DNA of 64,000 nt from Cycas panzhihuaensis. Lineage: Eukaryota; Cycadophyta. Below are positions 41,326 through 52,730 of the stretch, in pieces (the stretch's first letter is position 1; every line of letters starts with the position of its first letter). Location: positions 57,171,741 through 57,235,740 of the forward strand of contig CM041465.1 in NCBI GenBank assembly GCA_023213395.1, read 5' to 3'. The notes under the pieces were generated by a model. The model was not told where the DNA came from. It searched no databases and saw nothing but the letters and a program-made list of their open reading frames with translations. Made by a program: the position numbers and the translations under genes.

Positions 41326-43227
41326 CATTGCAGATTGCATAAACCCTAAAAAACGATGATCTCGTGATGAATTCTCACACATGCAGGCTGACTGTTCATG
41401 CAAGCTGTCAAGATTGATCGACTTCGACAAAGGGCTAGGTTACGTCCTTATGCAGAGATAATGCAACTTGAAGATGACTGAACCATGAATGCAGTTTATG
41501 TGGTAGATGGGCGATGGGCGCAACTTAGTTGATGTGAACTCTTTGGACCAACAGATTAATGAGATGCAGGTCTGGTTGTTTCATGAACTCCACAGACGAA
41601 AACAGAGACTTTAAATAAATCTGCAAACAGAGAGCTTCAATAATCCTACAACGAATCACCCAGGGTAGTAACGATACACGGTCTGAAATCCACGTGGCAT
41701 ATTGCAGTTGGTTCAAAACTTGTCCAATAGTAGTCACTTGATTGTCCTTTGGGAGGCTTCCTTCTCACGGATGAACATTCTTCCTTTTTAATGACTGTAG
41801 ACTACAAATGATTTCTTCCTCCATTGTTGGGCACGGCTCAGATCTCCATGATTGTGTGACTCTCCTCTTCACCATTTGCATGTAGATCTAGCCAAATATC
41901 TTGACACAGACTCATGTGTGTCTTCTTTCTTCACACGATCGAACATAACTTCCACAAACTATTTGTTATCTTTGGCATTCTCCAATGGAAGGTAAAGTTA
42001 TGAATTTAATGGATTTTCCTCTATTGGTTGACCATCTCCTTCATTTCTAGAACAGCCTTAGGATTAAGCATTTACTGTCTATCTTTCACACACAGACTTC
42101 TTTGGCAACTATCTTCATGTGATCTCTCCAACACAACGAGTGCCTTTTCTCTTCTCAACGTTAATGCATTCTTCACTGCTACAACCACTTGTCTTTTTCT
42201 GTTCTTTGGTGACCAGATCCTAGTGCAGCTACCTCCTCCTTGCAAACGATTTCTTCTTCTCCTCTTTTACGCAAAGAATCCTCTTTCTTACGACAAGCCA
42301 TGGGCAGGTGGTTCTATGATTCTCATTTTTTTCCATCGGAATTTCTTATCATTCATTGGTCAAGGTTTAAGAGATGATTGTGGCTAACTTCTCTTTACAT
42401 CTAGGGCTTATTCATGGCAAAATTTCTTCAAAGAAACAACTTTACACAGAACTTGGTAATTGACTTCAATTTCACTAATCAAATCCTCAATATTTCTAAC
42501 ACAAACCCTAACAATTATTTACAGCTACAAAACCTTCACTTTCATCTCATAAACAAAATTCAGTGACCAGCAAATTCAAATTCATTCATATGTCATCGCT
42601 TTTTAGCTTCACAAATTCACACCAACCAATTTCTTTATAGGGTAAACCCTAACACAAAGTAAGTGAACAATATTACCCGGTAATAATTCTATTTTGCATC
42701 AATCACAGTCATTGGCTTGGTACAACTTGCAATAATGACAACGTTAGAGTTTCACCTTCTATAAGTAGAACCTCAATCTGGCAATCGACTCTATGGAGCC
42801 ACCTCCACTCATGTCAATATATTGGCGAACCTACAAAACATTGAGCTTGACAACCAACCTTCTTTGATACTATGTTGACATTGTCATTAAACCAAAAGAC
42901 CCAAGTCGAGGACACCCGCAAAGCTAGTTAAGGACAACTTTAAAACACCAAAGGGACAAGCGAGATACTCCAACAATTTTTGGCAGCTTAGGTTTTAGGA
43001 TGTTTGAGACCAATAGAAGAATTGCAATGAATGGTGAACAAGATATAGTTGGAGGGCAAATGTTTATGCTTGAAAGATAGTTGGAGTTGGAGTTTTAAAT
43101 CAAATGAACAGAGTTGATGTAGTTTCTTGGTAAACTTGCAAGTTGGTGAATATTTGCCAATAAGTTCTTGAGGGTGACTTCCATATTTTTAAATTCCACA
43201 TAAGTGCGTATAGAGGAAAAATTGAAT
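41326..43227. other. Unrecognised AT-rich region
   Basis: No gene supported. Several AACCCTAA words occur singly (not a telomeric array). 42873-42955 matches 14605-14687. The open frame at 42028-42387 lacks any motif. It may be LTR or leader of an unidentified element. Confidence 0.4.
42873..42955. repeat. Dispersed repeat (copy 2; copy 1 at 14605)
   Basis: TGTTGACATTGTC start, TTAAACCAAAAGACC, TCGAGGACACCC. Upstream on minus, TAGTATCAAAGAAGG resembles a decayed TGGTATCAGAGC primer site, which would make this an LTR end. Confidence 0.45.
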
Positions 43228-43232
43228 CATGG

Positions 43233-43836
43233 TGTGTGCTCCTCAACCTCACACTGCTCTACAATCTACCATTCATACATAGAAATGCAACAAGCACATA
43301 CAAGGATTGGAGCATAGAAACCAAGCTTTCATTATGGGCACTGCGTCTAATCCTCTCACAACTAGACGCGGGTCAGAAGTGGAGTACATAGGCTGTTCAA
43401 GCGGCAAAACTGAGAATAGGAAGAGACATACAATCCTCTTTGAATGTCCCTATTTGTTACAATATATTCGGTTACAATAGTTTCAACCAACTAATTCCTA
43501 AGAATAACATAATTACATAATTCGTCTATTTATTCTCCGCTACTACCTGCATGACATCATTCCTACCCAAGATATGTCACTATTGCCCGAGTTGCACCAA
43601 CGACTGTTTAGGTTGCACTTGTTGTCCTCTTGGTCTCACCTACTATCACCTTGGTTGCACCCGGTGCCTGTCTGGTTGCACCTGGTGTCTGTCTGGTTTC
43701 ACCATCTGTTCCTTTATAAGCATTACATTGTTCCATTTGAAAGCCGCCACTCTTTGCGGCGGTCTTGACTGTGTTGTGACTATTCCCAATTGTTCCATTG
43801 TTGCTGCTATTACTGGAGCTTATTTCATCACTCACA
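43233..43836 (-). repeat. Gypsy B 3' LTR
   Basis: 604 bp, TGTGTGCTCC...CACTCACA. On minus it follows GCCGAGGAGA (43837-43846), a short purine tract. It holds GGTTGCACC repeats (43597-43710). Confidence 0.92.
43597..43710. repeat. GGTTGCACC tandem repeats in LTR B
   Basis: Six or more variants of GGTTGCACCTGGTGTCTGTC at roughly 20-base spacing; repeated in the partner LTR at 52497-52590 with one unit fewer. Word similarity to the block in LTR D (15291-15412). Confidence 0.65.
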
Positions 43837-44054
43837 TCTCCTCGGCGGCCACTTTTAAATGAGTAATTCTACTCGTTTCTACAAAATTTTCAAAATTCTC
43901 CCCCATTCTTTTCCCCCTATTTCCTTCTCTTTTCCTTTACTTTTATCATTTCTTCTTTTATATAGTCCAAATCTGGCTTTACAATATGTGGGGGAAGTCT
44001 TAAACCTTTCTGTTTCAGATATTCACATAATAGAGCTAAATCCCTCAATGCTTC

Positions 44055-45613
44055 CTACTGGGGCAACGTCATTTGTTCCCCTGAATGTAATTGTTCTATC
44101 TCCTGCTGCAACTCCGTATTCAATTTTTGTGAATACTGCAGCTCTGATCGGTAAGATCTCATTTGTTGCCACAACTCCATGCACTGTTTTGATACTTCAT
44201 AAGATTTTAAAACCCATGCTCCCAACCAATGAAATACTGGTTGTAATTCTTCAAGGATCTTCTGATCAAAACTTTTTTTGAATTTTTTCAGCTGTGGAGT
44301 GACTTCATCCATGTCATCCACCCATTGCAATATAAACTCTTTTAAGGCTTCCAGTTTTTGCTCAGTTTCAGACAATCGTTGCTCTTACTGATAAATTCTT
44401 AATAGCTCAGTTGTCGGTGGCTTAGTTCTACTCTTCAGTTTTGTCACTAATTTTCTGGTTACCTGGGCCAGAAATGATGTCTTCCACCTTGACACATTCT
44501 TCAATTCATATTTCATGGGATCCAATCCTTCTTCCAATATCCCCTTGTCTAGATCATATTCAATTTCTGGTGGCTCTTCTTTTATCTGATCAATCAATTC
44601 CTGCTTCCTCCTTTCTTGGGCCAATTTTCTCCTTTTCTGCCTTTCAATTTCATTTTCCACCCATTTCTGTTCTGTGTACTTCTCCTATTTTTCTCTTTCC
44701 TAGTCTTATTTTCTCTTTTCTTTGTTCTTCTTTTCCTCCCTCTTGTGGAGCTTCTTCCTCCCTTTGTTCTTCTCCTCTTCCTTGGGGGGCTTCTTCTTTC
44801 TTTTGTTCTTCTCCCTCTCCTCCTTGGGGGACTTCTTCTTCCTTTACCTTTGATATATTTCTATTAATTATTGTCGCCCGATACCTCTTCTGCAACCATT
44901 CTTCTACCTTATTTTCTAACACTATCCATTTTTCATCTTGTTTGAATGTATTTGTCTAGCAAGCCAGAGGTGCCTGTTCTTCTCCAGACTTTGGCATTTC
45001 TAACTCTGGACACTGAACAAATAACAACCCTTGAATCAAGGTAATATGATAGAATGTTGCCGTCTTAATTGATTCCCTAACCAATTGTAAATTCTGTAAT
45101 AATCTGTGACATAAGGCTGACCCAATTAAATTGAATACCCTTAGCCACCCTATTCACCATACTATGCAGATTAGTAGGGGCATACACATTTTTCTGTGTT
45201 AATATAACTTTTGTAAAAATAAAATGGGCCAGAAACCTCTTTTCTGTTGCTTTTATTCCTGGAATTCTTATTCCAAAACTTGAGGTATCCTTGGCATCCG
45301 CTCCCTTTTGTCGAGTCGCTTTTTCTCTTTAAACTCTCTCTCCTTACTGGTTCACCGTCCTTGGGAAAACCGTAATAGCCGCCACTACTTCAGGTGATAT
45401 CTGAATTAATTCAAGTTGTTCTACAATCATTAGTGTTATAAAATTCACAAATCGTAACGCCGGGGGAAATGTCCCAACAAGCACATATTTTTGGAATCCC
45501 AAATCACACATTAGCTTTTTGCGTGTATTCCCATCACGCATAAGTCGCCATTCTGACCGAATGCGGGGGTCATCTGTCTCTCGAAAGACAACTTCCTTTG
45601 TCATTGAATACAA
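44055..45613 (-). pseudogene. Gypsy B third ORF, unknown function (env position)
   Basis: Sense-strand region between integrase and 3' LTR. It opens with VVFRETDDPRIRSEWRLMRD, LGFQKYVLVGTFPPALRFVN and QISPEVVAAITVFPRTVNQ (45613-45344). After a frame change comes ATEKRFLAHFIFTKVILTQK, then NVYAPTNLHSMVNRVAKGI, which is reminiscent of the 'putative plant transposon protein' domain. A Glu/Pro/Gln repeat region follows (EEAPQGRGEEQREEEAPQEG, 44700-44860), then a long charged helical part (ERQKRRKLAQERRKQELIDQ; ETEQKLEALKEFILQWVDDM). The end reads YSQKLNTELQQEIEQLHSGE. It looks like a structural or coiled-coil protein, not a membrane envelope; no signal peptide or membrane segment is seen. Several stops. 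Confidence 0.6.
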
Positions 45614-46114
45614 TGTCTATTCCTACTATGGTCGAGACAATTCCCGTGTTGTTAGAGCTGTTACTAAGTTGCTGGAACCACTTTGATGTTGTCGGAGGAG
45701 CTACTTCTATGTTATTGGAGCCATTCTACTTCTGTGTTATTGACGATGCTTCTGCTTCTGGTCGAATTCTTCCAGTTGTCCTCTGTTACTCACACCATCG
45801 ATCACTTCTGCTATCGATCTTTCATTACTGTTGGTCGCTTGAATTCTTCGCAACGCACAAAAGGGACGGTGGAATGGCTTCCGTACGATCATCTCGTCAG
45901 ATTGGGACCCTTGGTTGTCCCATCGTTATTATGGTGTGGGGTGGTCGAACCTCCCATCGTGCAAACTACCTTTTTGGGTAGTTATTTACCAGCCATCCCA
46001 CTAACTGAATATGATTACCCTTATAATATTTCATAATTACTATTACATGAAATCACCGATTCCCTTCTCTGACTAGACAATCCCACTCCCTTGGTTTCTA
46101 TGCTCTCTATTTAT

Positions 46115-47266
46115 TTATTTATTTAGTTTTAATGCTTTATACAATTTTATCCTACTGCCATTGACAAGCTTAGTCAAAGGCTTACCATCTAACTGTTCTA
46201 GTTTAACAACCCCATTTTCACAAATGTCAATGACCTTGTAAGGGGCTAACCACCTTATTTTCATTTTGCCTAGTTTCATTTTAAATTTACTATCATACAA
46301 TAAAACTAAATCATTTACCTTATATTCTGGTCTTTTCAAATGTCGATTGTGCCAAAGTTTACGTCTTCTTTTTTCTATCTATAGTTCCCACAAGGCTCGA
46401 GCCCATGCTTCATCCAATTTTAATAACTGAATCAACCTCTGGTCGTAGGAGACTTCTGCTTTCAACCTCAATTGTTGCACTACTCTCAGACTTTCTCCCT
46501 GGAATTCCAAGGGAACCATAGCTTCCAATCCATATACTAATTGAAATAGAGTATGTTTATGTGGTCTTTTTCTCATTGTTCGATTTGCCCAAAGAACTAA
46601 ATGTAATTTGTCTGCCCAGTCCGTCCAATCCACATTGCAAATTTTCATCAAAGCTATCTTCAAGATTTTGTTGGTGCTTTTGACTTGTCCATTAGCCCTG
46701 GGATAGTATGGTGAAGATTTACCATGCTGCATCAAGAACTCCGAAGTCAAATGTTTTATTGTCTGATTCAGAAAACCTCCTTCTTGATTTGATACTATCT
46801 CCAGGGGGCAACCAAATCTAACTATAATTATCTCGTATAGAAACCGAGCTGTACTTCTAGCATCACATTTCTTCATAGGTTTAGCTTCTGTCCATTTTGT
46901 CAAGAAGTCCGTAGCCACTAGTATGTATCTTGCGTTGGTTCTTCGAGCGGGAGGACTAATTGGTCCCACAAAGTCTAGTCCTCATTTTTCAAATAGGGCT
47001 TGGGCTAGTGTGGGATGTAGTGGTAAATAATTTCTCTTAGAGGGCTTACTCGTTCGTTGGCAAATATCACAAGTCTTTACCCATTTTTTAGCATCCTCGA
47101 ACAAGGTTGGCCACCATAATCTTGCTAGTAAGATCTTTTGTGCTATAGCCTCGCTTCCATGATGGATTGAAGCTGCTCCTTTGTGAGCTTCTCTTAGTAT
47201 TGTTTGTACTTCATGTTGTAATATGCATCTCCGTAACACTTCATCCGGTCTGATCTTATATAACAT
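46115..47266 (-). pseudogene. Gypsy B integrase
   Basis: Zinc module at 47190-47050: HKGAASIHHGSEAIAQKIL, LWWPTLFEDAKKWVKTCDIC, CQRTSKPSKR. After a stop at 46980 the core: GLDFVGPISPPARRTNARYI, LVATDFLTKWTEAKPM (first Asp intact), EIVSNQEGGFLNQTIKHLTS (second catalytic Asp replaced by Asn), PRANGQVKSTNKILKIALMK (catalytic Glu replaced by Lys). C-terminus: RPEYKVNDLVLLYDSKFKMK, GKMKIRWLAPYKVIDIC, stopping at 46115. Two of three catalytic residues are lost by G-to-A type changes on the coding strand, so the enzyme is dead. Confidence 0.9.
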
Positions 47267-48760
47267 GCCACCTATTAGCTGGAAGGGAAAGGCTTTCTTA
47301 ATAAAACTTCTCCTTTCTGCCTTTTTTAATCCCTTAGGTGTTTGTCCTATAGATAAATATTCTACAATTCCCTCACACCATGATGGTACAACTTCAATAG
47401 AAAATAATATATGGTCTAGAAAATCATCGAATATCCCAGTGCCTGGTTCTCCTCCTTTTATTCTAGAAAGTTAATCTGGTATCACGTGCTTATCTCTTTT
47501 TTTCACCACAATTTTAAACATAAATTCCTAGAAGAGCATTAGCCAGCGACTAATCCTTCCTTGGAGAATAGGTTTATTAATTAAATATTGCAAAGCTTAA
47601 TGATCAACAAAGAACACAAAGGGGTTAGCCAATAAATAATGCCGAAATTTTTGCAAAGCATAAATCATGCCAAGTCCTTATGGTTCTGTAACTGTATAGT
47701 TACATTCGATCGACATCAATTTCTGGCTTGTAAATGCGATGGGAAGATCAGTTTTTTTGTCAGCAGGTTGTGCTAACACACATCCGATAGCAGACAACGA
47801 GGCGTCCCCATCCACATGGAACAATTTGTTCCAGTCTGGAAATCTAAGAATAGGGGCTTCAACTATCTTCTTTTTCAAAACATCAAAAGCCAATTGTTGT
47901 CTTAACATCTATTCCCATTTCTTTGCTTTTTTCAACAATGATTCCAAGGGATAGGCAATTTGAGCATATCCTCTTATAGATTTTCGGTAATATCCGGTCA
48001 TCCCCAATAATCCCTTCAGATTCTTTGTGTTTTGGGGAACTGGAAAATTCAAAATCACCTCCACCTTTGTTGGGTTTGTCATCAATCCTTCTTTCGAGAC
48101 AATGTGGCCTAATAAAGACCCAAATGGTACCATAAAGGTACATTTGTTTGGATTTAGGCATAATCTGCTTTTCCTGCACATTTCTAGCATTAGCCTTAAC
48201 TGAATCAAATGATTTTTTAACAGACTACACAAAGTCCAATCATCTAAGAATACTTCAATTGCCTTCGCTATCAATTCTTGGAAAATGTTTAAAATTATTC
48301 TTTGAAATGTATTTGGGGCATTAGTCAGGCCAAACGACATTACTCGATATGCATAAGTGCCCCATTTCGTGATAAATGTTGTCTTCAATTGATCTTCGGG
48401 TGCTATTTAGACCTAATTATATCCACTCAATCCATCAATGAAAGAAAATACTTCGTGTCTTATAACTTTTTCCAATATATCTTCTGTGAAAGGGATTGGA
48501 AATGGGTCTTTCTTTGTGGCTTTATTCAAAGCCCTGTAATCGGCACATACACGCAGTTTCCCATTATTTTTGGGTACCACCACAACTGGGCTCACCCACT
48601 CACTATTTTCTACCTCAAAAATATATCTTGCCTCTAGCAATTTGTCCAATTCCGCTTTCACTTGCTCCTTATACCGAGGGTTCATCCTGTAAGGTCTCTA
48701 TCTTACTGGTTTTGTATTTTCCATCAACTCAATTTTGTGCTCTCCTAATTCTGGGCGAAT
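47267..48760 (-). pseudogene. Gypsy B reverse transcriptase and RNase H
   Basis: YKEQVKAELDKLLEARYIFE, SPVVVVPKNNGKLRVCADYR, KKDPFPIPFTEDILEKV and VFSFIDGLSGYN (48685-48413). After two stops come KTTFITKWGTYAYRVMSFGL, TNAPNTFQRIILNIFQELI and the catalytic IEVFLDDWTLCS (F-L-D-D; both Asp kept). GSLLGHIVSKEGLMTNPTKV and LKGLLGMTGYYRKSIRGYAQ end the RT. RNase H: KLFHVDGDASLSAIGCVLAQ (first Asp), IAFTSQKLMSIECNYTVTEP (Glu), then a degraded section to 47470. Stops occur about every 100-150 codons. Confidence 0.9.
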
Positions 48761-49078
48761 CCCCTTTAAGTCCTTATAGGACCATGCAAAAATGTCTCTA
48801 TATTAAGAGAAAAGTTCTGCTGCTTGCTGTATTATTTCTGGCTCCCAGTATTCTCCTAATTTTATCCACGCAAGATCTTCTTTTGTTCCAACATTAATTT
48901 GTTTTAGCTGGAGCTCTTTCCTTCGAATGGTTTTCCCATCTGGCCTTAATCCATAGGCCAGAGTTTGGCAGATTTCCTTTTGACCATATTATAAAACAGA
49001 ATATGTCGAAGAAAAATTCTGTACTTCATCTAGTTTATGCATTTGATAACAACTCATTTCCCCAGAAGAAGGAATGGT

Positions 49079-51760
49079 TTATTGTTCCTTTAAACTTTTC
49101 AACAATTTAATATGTGCAGGAATTTTGGACAAACATTTTCCTATTACTGATTTATTGCCTGGGAACATTCTAATCAAATCACAGCCATATATTTGTTTAT
49201 TGGTAGACAACAAATACAAGCAATCATCTTGTTTATTATTAGGGAAAAAATCTTTTACATAATTTTCTATTCCTCCCCTTTTCTCATCTTGAGGTATAAA
49301 ATGACCTATGTTGCCTTGATCCTTTTGTTGCTCATCTGGGCACAGCTCCAATTGATAGTAGTTCGAAGATGCGCCTCCTATTTCTTCCCACATTGTTTGC
49401 AACCAATCTAACAAATAAGCCGATGATGCTTCACTAAGAAGATGAGGAGGAGTTTTTAATGCTTGAAATGATGTCTCTGAACAAGAATTGACTGTGGTGG
49501 TTGATGTAACTGTAGTTGTAGATGCTGTATCTACATCTTCAATCTTTTCTATTTGAGGCCTGTCCGAGCAAAGCGATAAAACTACTTTCTTTCATGCAAT
49601 GTGCAAGGTGAAAGTTAATTTCCCCCAATCTTGTAATGCTTATGTTGCGAGTAACCATAGTCTTTCTAAAAGAGCTGGATAAGTTTTATTGTAATTTTGC
49701 ATCCTTATGATTGCAAAATCTAGGCAGATTGTAATTCTTGCAACTGTAACTGGAATATTCAGCAGGGTCTCCATTAGTCTTACTTACAACTGGTTGGACA
49801 ATCTTATTGCATAATCTGGGGAAACCATCTCTGGCCGTCCCAAAGAAATCCATGTGGTTTCTGGGAGTACATTCACTCCTAACCCACCATCTACAATAGT
49901 TTTGCAAATCGTCATACCAAAAAGGGTCATAGGAACCCTAGTAGTCTTCAATGCCCGCAGCACAAGTTTTTAAATCTGGTCTAGGATTGCTTGCTAAAAA
50001 TAGCTAGCCTTCCACCATTTAAAGATGATTTAGATAGGGATGGAAATCCTTATTTCTGTCAGCAATTCCTTCATTTCTTGCATCTTCTGGCAAGGATTCT
50101 TCTCGAATTGTTCCCTATGAAACGTTGTTCATCTTTGATAAACCTAGCCTTTAAATCTATTGGCCTAGTTCATTTCTTCTTGCTGTACTATCTTTGTTGC
50201 TTCTTGCAGGGCTTGCACAGCTTCTTGCAATCTCTTCTTTTCTATTGCCGGATCAAAAAAAATTTCTACAACTGGTGTAGAAGTGATTTTCCTGCTTCTT
50301 GTCTGAATATATACTGGCCGTTCTTTGTCCGGAACTTTTGTTGCCAAGTTAGAGGTCTGCACCTTCAAACTAGGATTCTTTGGGCAGTTTGCCCATTCAT
50401 GGTTTACTGGACCGCATTCTTCGCAAATATAGTCTCCTTCTTGCTTTTGCAATGGGTAGTTCGTCCGAAAGTGCCCCCATCTCGAACACAAATGGTAGCG
50501 AACTGGTTTTGTTTTTCCTTTATATTGTTTAAAGGAATTACCCTCTTTTCTTTGATTAAATGATTCCCTTATTGGTGTTTTATAATAGCATTCCCATTTA
50601 TGGTGATTTCCCTCTTTTGCAGATTTCTCACCATTTCCTTTCCACCATTTGCTGATGCTCATTCTTAAAATGCCCTGGTTGTCCACAAGGAGGAGGACAC
50701 CATATATTTTCTCGAGATTTTTCTATCTTTAATTTAGCTAATTCTGTCCTCAGTTTTTCAATCTTTTCATTTTGTTGGCTCGTTCCAAGGAGCACAGCCA
50801 AGGATTGTTGTTTCAACAATTCAATTTCTTTTTTCAAAGCTTCTACTTTTGGATTTACCATCCATTGGGACATAATTGTTAAAGTCTGCCCAAGATTCTA
50901 AACTCCATCTTGTAAATATGTTGTTTTCATTTGATTTTCAAACCATAGAGCCAAATCTTTGACTTGCTCATAGTTGTTCATTGGATGAAAGATAATCTTT
51001 TCTTTCAAATGAGGCAGCGTACAAAATACTTCAAAGATAACATTGGGTTCATAGGTATAGCAAGATCCATTTTATTCATAATGATTTGAAGTTTGCCATC
51101 AAAATCATTAACAGACTCACTTGGTACCTGACGAATTTCCTCTAGGGCTTGGAAAATTGCCATCAGATCCCACAATTGTTGGAATCTGTCCAAAAACTGC
51201 GTCTGCACCATTTTCCATGTTGGGTTCGTCGTCGCAGTATACTGGTACTAGGCTATTGCTGCTCCCCGCAATGTTGAAAAAAATCGTGTTTTAATTTCAT
51301 TTGGATCCTTGATCTTCTTGATTTTCAACATATTAGAAAATAAAGTAAGGTAATCCCCAAGGAACTACAAGTGCCCAAACATAGCATCGTTTTGAATTAT
51401 TACATATGGAGGGTTTATTTGACTTCCTCGTGTTGAATTTCCTTGCGTTGAGTTCAGCAATCCCGCTGAAGCTGATCCACAATTTTGGTTGCTTAAATGC
51501 CCTCCCGATGATCCACTTATTTCTCCCATCCCCTGCTTTCCTACATTCGGGGGGGTATTACTCCTACTTTCTGTCTGTCCTAGACTTCCTCCTAACAGCA
51601 CCGAATTCGAAATCATCTCCGCCATCTTGTTAAACAGCGGATTTAGCACATGAGAATGGGAGTCCTTGACCTCCAATATGTGGTAATCCCAACTGGCTGT
51701 TGTAGTGCTGTATACTTCCAAATTTATTGATCGCCTCTCATCCTCATTCACCTCTTCATT
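49079..51760 (-). pseudogene. Gypsy B gag and protease region
   Basis: Minus. NEDERRSINLEVYSTTTASW and a Gly/Ser/Asn-rich part (51751-51365), gag core MVQTQFLDRFQQLWDLMAIF and IRQVPSESVNDFDGKLQIIM (51211-51005). A coiled coil follows, KVEALKKEIELLKQQSLAVL (50873-50700), then three knuckle-like segments: WCPPPCGQPGHFKN, HLCSRWGHFRTNYP and CEECGPVNHEWANCP (50690-50390). After about 1 kb of decay, 49414-49079 has a protease-like tail with GCDLIRMFPGNKSVIG. Only the last knuckle is a full C-x2-C-x4-H-x4-C. The N-terminal region from 52080 down is charged and full of stops. Confidence 0.8.
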
Positions 51761-52116
51761 CTTCCCTTGGTCTTCTTCTCCCGCATGCCTTTCTTGATTT
51801 TCGGCCTGAATTCGTTTAACTTCTTCGCAATTCTCTGTTGGGTGGTTTCGTCTCCCAAGGTTTTCTTTTTCCCAAATCTTTTCTTGCTCTCTTGGGGTTT
51901 GGCTTTCCTCTCCTCTGCCCTTTATAGGCTTCCTCTTTGCCTGCCTCCTCTCTACGGGCTCTCTAGGTTTGTGGAAGCCTTCCTAGGTTTTCTCGAGTTC
52001 CCAACGCTGACTACGCTCCTGTCTCGCCTCAGCCTTTTTCAGAGAATTGCTTCTTGGTGGCATGGACTAGATCCTTGGACCTTTCATCGTTGGCGATCTC
52101 TTTCGTTCTTCATTGC

Positions 52117-52138
52117 GCGATACCCAGCAATGGAACCA
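52117..52138 (-). promoter_or_regulatory. Primer-binding site, Gypsy B
   Basis: On minus the LTR is followed after one base by TGGTTCCATTGCTGGGTATC. It resembles the tRNA-Asp-type site TGGCGCCGTTGCCGGGG known from Athila/Tat elements, with several transitions. Confidence 0.65.
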
Positions 52139-52139
52139 A

Positions 52140-52725
52140 TGTGTGCTCCTCAACCTCGCACTGCTCTACAATCTACCATTCATACACAGAAATGCAACAC
52201 GCACATACAAGGATTGGAGCATAGAAACCAAGCTTTCATTATGGGCACTACGTCTGGTCCTCTCACAACCAGACGGAGGCCAGAAGTGGAGTACATAGGC
52301 GGTTCAAGCGGCAAAACTGAGAACAGGAAGAGGCATACAATCCTCTTTGACTGTCCCTATTTGTTACAATATATTCGGTTACAGTAGTTTCAACCAACTA
52401 ATTCCTAAGAATAGCATAATTACACAATTCATTTATTTATTCTCCACTACTGCCCGTATGACATCATTCCTGCCCAGGATATGTCACCACTGCCCGAGTT
52501 GCACCAACGGCTGTTCAGGCTGCACTTGTTGTCCTCCTGGTCGCACCTACTATCACTTTGGTTGCACCTGGTGTCTGTCTGGTTGCACCATCCGTTCCTC
52601 TATAACTATTTTGCTGTTCCTTTTGAAAACTGGCTGCTACTGTTGCAGTGGTCTTGACTGCGCTGTGACTATTCCCAGCTGTTCCATTGCTGCTGCTGTT
52701 ACTGGAGCTTATTTTGCCACTCACA
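52140..52725 (-). repeat. Gypsy B 5' LTR
   Basis: 586 bp, TGTGTGCTCC...CACTCACA, partner of 43233-43836; shorter mainly by losing one GGTTGCACC unit. A related diverged LTR lies at 55805-56131. Confidence 0.92.
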
Positions 52726-52730
52726 CATGG

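Larger units (their letters stand above)
43233..52725 (-). mobile_element. Gypsy element B, complete from LTR to LTR, with extra ORF; target duplication CATGG
   Basis: 9,493 bp on minus. LTRs 43233-43836 and 52140-52725, target duplication CATGG at 43228-43232 and 52726-52730. Order: 5' LTR, primer site, gag, protease, RT, RNase H, integrase, a third ORF region (45613-44055), polypurine tract, 3' LTR. All coding parts have in-frame stops. The primer site resembles the tRNA-Asp type used by Athila/Tat elements. Confidence 0.93.

Noticed and set aside
42028-42387. 119-codon open frame on +
   Set aside because: Hydrophobic but without motif or partner; AT-rich chance frame.
42480-42660. AACCCTAA words as telomeric repeat
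   Set aside because: Isolated single occurrences, not tandem.
43597-43710. CRISPR-like or satellite array
   Set aside because: Units are short, degenerate, variable in spacing and confined to the LTR.
44441-44959. 172-codon + strand frame opposite the third ORF of Gypsy B
   Set aside because: Phe/Leu/Ser-rich shadow of the Glu/Lys-rich minus-strand ORF.
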